Assembly (NCBI GenBank): GCA_005883175.1
Contig: VAYV01000179.1
Location: forward strand, 1-12,192
Length of the DNA stretch: 12,192 nt
Direction of reading: 5' to 3'
Source: Actinomycetota bacterium
GTDB taxonomy: Bacteria; Actinomycetota; AC-67
How positions within the stretch are numbered: the stretch's first letter is position 1; every line of letters starts with the position of its first letter. The position numbers were made by a program, and so were the translations under genes. The notes below the pieces were generated by a model. The model had not been told where the DNA came from, did no database searches, and saw only the letters and a program-made list of their open reading frames with translations. Of this stretch, positions 7,385 to 12,192 are shown in pieces.

Positions 7385-7408
7385 CGGGCGCCTGCCATCG
7401 TCACATGA

Positions 7409-8374
7409 TCACGCATACCGGATGCGTGGATCCAGGAACGCGTAGGTTATGTCGACGACGAAGTTCGCAAAGACAATGGCAAAGGCGGCGAAGATGGTCA
7501 CCCCGATCACGGCAGGGATGTCCGATCGAAGGGTGGCGTCGATGACGTACGGCCCCAAACCGGGGATGTTGAACACGCTTTCGGTCACGATCGCGCCGCC
7601 CATCAACGCGCCCAGGTCGAGGCCGAGCATCGTCACCACCGGGGTCAGCGCCGCGCGCAGCCCGTGCTTCGCGATCACACGCCGCTCCGACAAGCCTTTC
7701 GCGCGCGCGGTCCGTATGTAGTCCTCCGACATAACTTCCAGCATGTTCCCGCGCACCATGCGCGCGTAGAACCCCGCGTAGAGAAGCGCGAGCACCACCC
7801 AGGCAAGCCAGAAGTGGCCGAACCAGCTGACCGGAGACTGCGTGATGGGGACGTACCCCGTCCCGGAGCTGATATGCAGGTAGTGCCAGAAGATGACGAG
7901 GGCGATCAGGCCGATCCAGAAGACCGGCGCGGACACGCCGAATAAGGCGAACCCCATCGCCGCTCGATCTGCGAGGGTTCTGCGTTTCAAAGCGGAGATG
8001 ATCCCGATGGGGATCCCGAGAAGGAGCCACACGATGGCCGCCCCCACGGCGAGCTGCGCGGTGACCCATGCGCGGGAGATCACCTCGGAGCGGACGGACA
8101 CGCCGCTTTCGAAGGAGTATCCGAGACCCGGCCAGCCGTACTGGTCGCCGACGATGAACCGTTCAACGAAGAGGCCGTACTGGACGTAGATCGGTCGATC
8201 GAGCCCGAGCCGGTGACGGGTATGCGCGATCGTAGCCGGCGTCGTGATCTTCCCCGAGAACAGGACGGCCGGGTCCTGTGGAGGCATCTTGTAGAAGATC
8301 AAGAAGGTCAAGATGCTGATGAAGAAGAGGACGACGATCATCCATCCGATCCGTCTGATCACGTATCTGAGCAT
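7409..8374 (-). CDS. oppB: Oligopeptide/dipeptide ABC importer permease OppB/DppB
   Basis: This complete 321-residue inner-membrane permease would form half of the peptide channel with OppC. It begins with the typical N-terminal helix MLRYVIRRIGWMIVVLFFIS, followed by the extracytoplasmic RLGLDRPIYVQYGLF segment. A core of five further hydrophobic stretches starts about residue 105. The cytoplasmic EAA loop, the coupling helix that meets the ATPases, is seen at about 218-246 (EDYIRTARAKGLSERRV...). VFNIPGLGPYVIDA is the usual family motif near the last helix, and the tail LDPRIRYA is typical. Length and motifs are normal, unlike its partner oppC. The ATG follows AGAGGAA a few bases upstream, directly beyond a strong hairpin. 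The gap to oppD is 24 nt. Stop TGA at 7411-7409. Confidence 0.95.
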   Translation of the reverse strand: MLRYVIRRIGWMIVVLFFISILTFLIFYKMPPQDPAVLFSGKITTPATIAHTRHRLGLDRPIYVQYGLFVERFIVGDQYGWPGLGYSFESGVSVRSEVISRAWVTAQLAVGAAIVWLLLGIPIGIISALKRRTLADRAAMGFALFGVSAPVFWIGLIALVIFWHYLHISSGTGYVPITQSPVSWFGHFWLAWVVLALLYAGFYARMVRGNMLEVMSEDYIRTARAKGLSERRVIAKHGLRAALTPVVTMLGLDLGALMGGAIVTESVFNIPGLGPYVIDATLRSDIPAVIGVTIFAAFAIVFANFVVDITYAFLDPRIRYA

Positions 8375-8392
8375 GGTTCCTCTTCTCCATCT

Positions 8393-8439
8393 CCGCGAGG
8401 GCCGAAGCCGCCGGTCACCCGGCGGCCTCGGCCTCGCGG
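8393..8439 (-). promoter_or_regulatory. Large intercistronic hairpin between the binding-protein gene and oppB
   Basis: The arms 8393-8414 and 8419-8439 pair over 20 base pairs with a 4-base loop (8415-8418), one A/C mismatch (8406/8427) and one bulged G (8401). In the transcript it starts 15 nt after the TAG of the binding-protein gene and ends 18 nt before the oppB ATG, just upstream of that gene's ribosome-binding site. No T-run follows, so it is not a standard terminator. In other binding-protein operons, such as malE-malF, intergenic hairpins protect the upstream mRNA and lower downstream expression; that role here is inferred. Confidence 0.8.
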
Positions 8440-8454
8440 CCTAGCTGTCGTTAC

Positions 8455-10365
8455 CTACTGCGCTTGCTTCGACGGATCGATCCCGAGGTGTGCGAGCGAG
8501 ACGTCGGTGGCGAACGCATCGAAGTCGTAGCCCGTCACTGCCGCGGAAACGGTGCGCACCGCTTTGCCCCAACGGAAGGGAACCCACGGCACGACAACGT
8601 TCATGATCTTCTTGTCGAGGTCGACCCAGCAGGTCAAGCGTTCGGACCCGAACGCCGACGTCGCGCACTTGTTGTAGTCCGCGTCGATGCTCGGGACGCC
8701 GCCGGCCGGGAACAGTGCGCCGAGCGACTTCGCCTGTGCCTGCGTCAAGCCGACGAGGCTGACGTTCTGGGTCTGGGCGTGGATCGCCGGGCCGGTCAGG
8801 ATCTGCTCGAGGAAGATCCCCGGATCTGGCCAGTCAGGACCCCAACCGCCACCGGAACCGAGCACCGGGCGAGCTGCGACCTTACCGGCCCGCCCGTAGA
8901 AGCCCGGCGCATCGTCGAACCGGACCGTGATCCCGAGGTCGTTGGCCGCCTTCTGGATCACCGGCTCGTAATTGGTGTACGGAGGCGTGTTGCGGTTGAT
9001 GATGACGATCGCTTGACCCTTGGCGCCGCAGACGGTCCGGTGTTCACCGGGGACCGCTGTCTGGACGTCGCACAAACCGTCGTGGTTCGTGTCGTACTTC
9101 GACTGCATCATCTCGGCTTTCGCCTTCGTCAGATCCCCTTGGTGATTCGTCGTTGCGTAGGGATCGAACTGACCCTCACCGAGCTGCCCCTGGAGCAGAG
9201 TGGGCGGGATGATGTGCTCGGCAATGTCACCCGTCAAAGGTCCGCCACGAAGCCGCAGCAGTGAGGCCTTGTTCAGGGCGAAGTTCAGGGCCTTCCTCAC
9301 GTGAACGTCGTCGAAGGGAGGCTCGGTGACGTTCATCGACACGAACCACGTCGAGTTGTCGGAGTTCGAGTGGATCAGCTTCGACAGGGTCGGGCTGTTC
9401 TGGTACGTCGAGATGACGTCGCCGGTCACGGCTGCGTCGCACCAGTCGATCGTGTTCGCCTCGACCCGGCTGAAGCAGTCCTTCGCGTTCTTGTTCTCGG
9501 TGATCTGCCACTCGTTCGGCAGAGCCTCACGGTTCGTCGTGCTGTCCGTCGAGGCGAGGTAGTTCGGGTTGCGGATCAGCGTCAGGGACTTCGTGAAGTC
9601 GAACCCTGACGGCTTCGCCGACGTGAACGTCTTGCAGCTCGACGGATCGAGCTTCTCGAGCCCGGAGATGTAGTACGGGCCCGTGCTGATCACGTACTGG
9701 CCGTAGACGAGCTGCTTCGGGAAGCACTTTCCGATCTCCGGCGGGATCGGCGCAGCGGCCGGCATGGCCATGCGGTAGTCCCAGTCGAAGTTCGGCTTGC
9801 TGAAGTTAAACGTGATCGTCTGGTCGTCGGGTGTCTGGATCCCGGGGATGTCGACGTACGTCGCTGCGCCTTTCAACCCGGTCAGACCCTTGACGAAGTC
9901 CGTGTAGTACGACGGGTACCCACCGGTGTCGAGGTCCGTCGTCGCAACACGCTCGATCGCGTACGCGATGTCCTTCGAGGTCACCGCACGGCTCACCGGG
10001 GGTGAGAACTTGATCCCCGACTTGATCTTGTACGTGACCGACATGTGGTCGGCGCTGAACTGTCCGAGTCCCGTCGCGATGTCGGGAACCGGCTTCAGGC
10101 CGTCCGGACGGTGCGTGTAGGTGGTGAGACCGCGGAGCATCAAACTGCTGAAGATGTCCCAGTTGGTCGTGAGGTACTCGAACGACGGGTCGAACCCGTT
10201 GCCCGAGATGCTCCAGAACAACTCATCCGTCTGCCAGCGGAACGTACCGCCGGCTTTCTGGGTGGTCGATTGCGACGCTTGCGGTGATTTCTTGGTGCTA
10301 CATGCGACGCCGACAAGCGTTAGCATGGCCACCACCGCAACGACGCGGAGAACGCGTTGACTCAT
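8455..10365 (-). CDS. Peptide ABC transporter substrate-binding lipoprotein, family 5 (operon OppA)
   Basis: This predicted 636-residue family 5 binding lipoprotein is probably the cognate receptor of the importer, since it lies between the two permease genes. ATG 10365 is preferred to one 12 codons upstream, because GGGGGA (10377-10372) lies 6 nt before it and the signal peptide MSQRVLRVV starts there. The lipobox is LVGVAC (Cys22). The signature region is IKSGIKFSPPVSRAVTSKDI, and the second-lobe helix is VRKALNFALNKASLL. It is longer than the other three binding proteins here. Several cysteines are spread through the body. At residues 425-433 there is DTNHDGLCD, a DxNxDGxxD pattern resembling a calcium-binding loop, followed by a second cysteine in TVCGAKG. 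It is separated from oppC by 89 nt and from oppB by the hairpin. Stop TAG at 8457-8455. Confidence 0.93.
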   Translation of the reverse strand: MSQRVLRVVAVVAMLTLVGVACSTKKSPQASQSTTQKAGGTFRWQTDELFWSISGNGFDPSFEYLTTNWDIFSSLMLRGLTTYTHRPDGLKPVPDIATGLGQFSADHMSVTYKIKSGIKFSPPVSRAVTSKDIAYAIERVATTDLDTGGYPSYYTDFVKGLTGLKGAATYVDIPGIQTPDDQTITFNFSKPNFDWDYRMAMPAAAPIPPEIGKCFPKQLVYGQYVISTGPYYISGLEKLDPSSCKTFTSAKPSGFDFTKSLTLIRNPNYLASTDSTTNREALPNEWQITENKNAKDCFSRVEANTIDWCDAAVTGDVISTYQNSPTLSKLIHSNSDNSTWFVSMNVTEPPFDDVHVRKALNFALNKASLLRLRGGPLTGDIAEHIIPPTLLQGQLGEGQFDPYATTNHQGDLTKAKAEMMQSKYDTNHDGLCDVQTAVPGEHRTVCGAKGQAIVIINRNTPPYTNYEPVIQKAANDLGITVRFDDAPGFYGRAGKVAARPVLGSGGGWGPDWPDPGIFLEQILTGPAIHAQTQNVSLVGLTQAQAKSLGALFPAGGVPSIDADYNKCATSAFGSERLTCWVDLDKKIMNVVVPWVPFRWGKAVRTVSAAVTGYDFDAFATDVSLAHLGIDPSKQAQ

Positions 10366-10454
10366 TCTGTTTCCCCCTTCTAGTTGCCGCCGGAGCGACA
10401 CCTGGTTGCTACGGGAAGCCTCCCTTCACTACGCACAACGCCCTAACATACGGC

Positions 10455-10733
10455 TCAACCTCGAGGATCCAACGCATCGCGGAGGCCATCGCCCAGCAAG
10501 TTGAACGCGAGCGTCGCCAGGAACAAGATCACTCCCGGGAACAGCAGCAGCCACCACGCCTTTTCGTAGAGATTCGCCCCGTCGGATATCAACCGGCCGA
10601 GCGACGGCGTCGTCTGGGGCAACCCGACGCCAAGGTAAGAAAGGTACGCCTCGAACAAGATGTTCGACGGGATGATCAGCGTCGAGTAGATGATGATCGG
10701 CGCGATCATGTTCGGCAGGACTTCTCGGAACAT
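10455..10733 (-). CDS. C-terminal fragment of the OppC-type permease
   Basis: This is the 92-residue open remainder after the lesions, from ATG 10733 (MFREVLPNMIAPIIIYSTL). It holds the end of the EAA loop (FREVLPNM), two hydrophobic stretches and the classic permease tail FNLLGDGLRDALDPRG. The ATG encodes an internal methionine of the intact gene and has no evident ribosome-binding site, so independent translation is unlikely. The stop TGA at 10457-10455 is 89 nt before the next gene. Confidence 0.6.
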   Translation of the reverse strand: MFREVLPNMIAPIIIYSTLIIPSNILFEAYLSYLGVGLPQTTPSLGRLISDGANLYEKAWWLLLFPGVILFLATLAFNLLGDGLRDALDPRG

Positions 10734-10779
10734 GATCCGCCGGTTCGACGCGCCGAGCGATCGGCTCGCGTCGACGAAC

Positions 10780-11304
10780 TCACGTTCTCACAGCGACAGC
10801 GTTTGACCGCGGATGATACGCGCGATGTAGAGGAAGCGAGAGCAGGATCTCGACCGCGCGCGAGATGAGGATGTCCACCCATCCGCCGACGAAGCCTGCG
10901 ATCAATCCAAGAACCGAGCCGAGCGCTACCGCGACTCCCGTCGCTCCGATCGCAACGACCAGCGAGGTTCGCAAGCCGTACAACGTGCGGACGAAAACAT
11001 CACGGCCGTTGCTGTCGGCGCCGAACCAGAACTGTCCGGTGGGTCCCTTCGGAAGCCCCAACTCGTTCGTCATCTGGTCCTGGAAGAGGTCGTTCGGCCC
11101 GTGGTGAATGATGTTGTGAGAGATGATCGGAGCGAGGACTGCCATAAGGACGAAGAGGACGATTATGACGCCGCCCAGAAGGGCTGCTCTATCTTTGCGG
11201 AGACGGCTCCAAAAGATCTGCCACGGCGAACGACCCGCGACCTCTCCGACCGTAAGGTCCTGAAGCTGAGGCGCCGTCGCCAGCGTGGGATCGGTGGTCG
11301 CCAT
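10780..11304 (-). CDS. N-terminal fragment of the OppC-type permease
   Basis: This is the 174-residue open part from ATG 11304. It has a cytoplasmic N-terminus (MATTDPTLATAPQ), then FWSRLRKDRAALLGG leading into the first membrane helix (about 41-62). An extracytoplasmic segment with FWFGADSNGRDVFVRTLYG matches the family motif HxxGTDxxGRD. Helices follow at about 113-140, then GGWVDILISRAVEILLSLP. The last 16 residues after that are out of frame. It would be the first gene of the importer transcript, about 45 nt after the predicted transcription start. The ribosome-binding site is weak (GAAG directly before ATG). Confidence 0.7.
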   Translation of the reverse strand: MATTDPTLATAPQLQDLTVGEVAGRSPWQIFWSRLRKDRAALLGGVIIVLFVLMAVLAPIISHNIIHHGPNDLFQDQMTNELGLPKGPTGQFWFGADSNGRDVFVRTLYGLRTSLVVAIGATGVAVALGSVLGLIAGFVGGWVDILISRAVEILLSLPLHRAYHPRSNAVAVRT

Positions 11305-11357
11305 CTTCAGTCGTCGTCGGGGAAAACGATGAGAACCGGCAGGTCCGTCACGAGCAA

Positions 11358-11386
11358 ATTTTAAGCCGCGATTCGGGCAGGCGCAA
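11358..11386 (-). promoter_or_regulatory. Sigma70-like promoter for the importer operon
   Basis: On the minus strand TTGCGC (11386-11381) and TAAAAT (11363-11358) are separated by exactly 17 nt. The -10 matches the consensus at five of six positions and the -35 at three of six. Transcription would start near 11351, leaving a leader of about 45 nt before oppC. The 177-nt gap also holds a 10-bp perfect palindrome, cgtcgcgacg (11452-11461), just after the apgM stop, which could be an operator or chance. I see no T-run terminator for apgM. Confidence 0.6.
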
Positions 11387-11481
11387 GGATTCTTGCCCCG
11401 TTTCCGCAGGTAAGAGGCCCGGCGCGTCCCTCATGGGGCGGTATGCACCATCGTCGCGACGTGGCCTTTACTTGTAGAAGA

Positions 11482-12192
11482 TCAGGCCCGCGCGAGCTCC
11501 ATAAGCGCCGGCATGATCTCGACGCCTTGGATCAGACCGATGGCGCCGCGCGCGGCTGCTCGTTCGCCGAAGGTTGCAACGCCGTCCGAAGAGACCCCCG
11601 GTCCGGCCACCACGAGCGGAACCGGATCGTCGGTGTGCGCCTTCTTGGCGCACGATGTCGAGTGGTCGGCCGTCACCGCGATCAGCGCGTCCCGGCGAAG
11701 CTCGGGGACGAGCAGCCCGAAGAACGCGGCGTCGATCGCCTCGATGTTTTCGAGCTTGTCTTCGTAGCGGCCGTCGTGCGCCGGGATGTCGGGACCCTTG
11801 ATGTGGATGTAGAGGCCGTCGAACTCTTCGATGGCTTCGAGGGCGGTCTCGGCCCACGCGTTGTACTGCTTCTCGTAGCTTCCGGTCCCCCGCATCGGAA
11901 CCTCAACCTGACCCATGCCGAGCACCATGGAGATCCCGCGCTCGACGGGCATCTCCACGAAGCATCCCCAATCCGCGCCGTACCGCTCGCGGAACGACGG
12001 CGGCTTCGGGATGTGATCGCCCGCGTCCCGCGTCAGGATCATGTTGCCGGGCATCGAGCCGACCGAGCGCCGCCTCGCGTTGAGCTCGCTCGCGTCGAGG
12101 ACGATGAACGCTTGACGAAGGTACTCGTTCGTTATCTCTGCGGCGGCAACCGCCGGCTCGTCGGTTTCGTGTCCGGGAAGGGGCCGGCATTC
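11482..12192 (-). CDS. apgM: 2,3-bisphosphoglycerate-independent phosphoglycerate mutase, archaeal (ApgM) type, 3' part
   Basis: The last 236 residues of a gene whose start lies beyond the window. The enzyme interconverts 3- and 2-phosphoglycerate in glycolysis/gluconeogenesis in the cytoplasm, using two divalent metals and no bisphosphoglycerate cofactor. It belongs to the alkaline phosphatase superfamily. The metal-site motifs are clear: VTADHSTSCAKKAHTDDPVP contributes the Asp-His pair and a later His, and LYIHIKGPDIPAHDGRYEDK is the conserved substrate/metal segment. RDAGDHIPKPPSFRERYG and EMPVERGISMVLGM are also typical of the ApgM branch rather than bacterial GpmI. The frame is open through base 12192; the ATG at 12054 is internal. 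Stop TGA at 11484-11482. It appears to be transcribed separately from the importer, which has its own promoter 177 nt on. Confidence 0.93.
   Translation of the reverse strand, partial: ECRPLPGHETDEPAVAAAEITNEYLRQAFIVLDASELNARRRSVGSMPGNMILTRDAGDHIPKPPSFRERYGADWGCFVEMPVERGISMVLGMGQVEVPMRGTGSYEKQYNAWAETALEAIEEFDGLYIHIKGPDIPAHDGRYEDKLENIEAIDAAFFGLLVPELRRDALIAVTADHSTSCAKKAHTDDPVPLVVAGPGVSSDGVATFGERAAARGAIGLIQGVEIMPALMELARA

Larger units (their letters stand above)
10455..11304 (-). pseudogene. oppC: oppC/dppC permease gene with an internal deletion, frameshift and nonsense codon
   Basis: The two halves of one OppC-type permease lie in different frames. The 5' half is normal to residue 158 (SRAVEILLSLP); another frame then continues as FLYIARIIRGQTLSL, a TGA (10790-10788), and EREFVDASRSLGASNRRIMF. 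Compared with DppC/OppC as I recall it, about 28-30 residues are missing at the junction near 10829-10838, covering one transmembrane helix just before the EAA loop. Frame arithmetic requires the loss to be 2 mod 3. The TGA stands where CGA (Arg) would fit the motif LSLREREF, so it looks like a separate C-to-T change. A full-length channel subunit cannot be made from this sequence. The choices are real decay or assembly/sequencing error; two independent lesions favour decay slightly. Confidence 0.78.

Noticed and set aside
6140..7408. A 422-residue plus-strand open frame opposite oppD and the start of oppF
   Set aside because: The opposite strand encodes textbook ATPase motifs over the same span, and the antisense product resembles no known protein.
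10788..10790. The internal TGA in oppC read as a recoded codon (selenocysteine or tryptophan)
   Set aside because: Arg fits the motif at this position, other genes here use TGA as a normal stop, and a frame-shifting deletion lies close by, so simple damage or sequence error is a better explanation.

Overview
The window is GC-rich DNA in which every recognisable gene lies on the minus strand, so transcription runs from high to low coordinates. It looks chromosomal and bacterial. Four lipobox-type lipoprotein signals, GTG and TTG starts, an archaeal-type phosphoglycerate mutase and a SecG of the 'HAGRGGGLSEMFGGG' type all suit a high-GC Actinomycetota lineage. That placement is an inference; there is no rRNA or marker gene to fix it.

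Layout in transcription order. (1) 12192-11482: the 3' part of an ApgM-type, cofactor-independent phosphoglycerate mutase. (2) 11481-11305: an intergenic region with a good sigma70-like promoter (about 11386-11358). (3) 11304-5389: an oligopeptide/dipeptide ABC importer cluster in the unusual order C-A-B-D-F: permease oppC (broken), a family 5 substrate-binding lipoprotein, permease oppB, ATPase oppD and ATPase oppF (broken at its 5' end). (4) 5408-3837: a second family 5 binding lipoprotein, overlapping oppF by 20 nt. (5) 3767-3546: secG, with its own ribosome-binding site. (6) 3543-1966 and 1961-411: two more family 5 binding lipoproteins, packed 2 and 4 nt apart. (7) 410-1: mostly non-coding, with a possible start of another minus-strand gene running off the window.

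Four different substrate-binding lipoproteins therefore share one permease/ATPase set. SecG, which helps export such lipoproteins, sits among them. Glycolytic apgM on one side and secG on the other resemble a split gap-pgk-tpi-secG type neighbourhood, with a transporter cluster between; this is an inference from family context.

The main anomaly is that two of the four membrane/ATPase subunits are damaged while all four binding proteins are intact. oppC lacks about 28-30 codons in its core, with a frameshift and a separate TGA. oppF lacks about 33 codons just before Walker A, also with a frameshift. Either the importer is decaying and the binding proteins serve another permease, or the assembly lost two short stretches. 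Another notable feature is a roughly 21-bp hairpin between the operon's binding-protein gene and oppB, placed where it could set different expression levels. I found no tRNA, rRNA, CRISPR array, insertion sequence or plus-strand gene that I can support.
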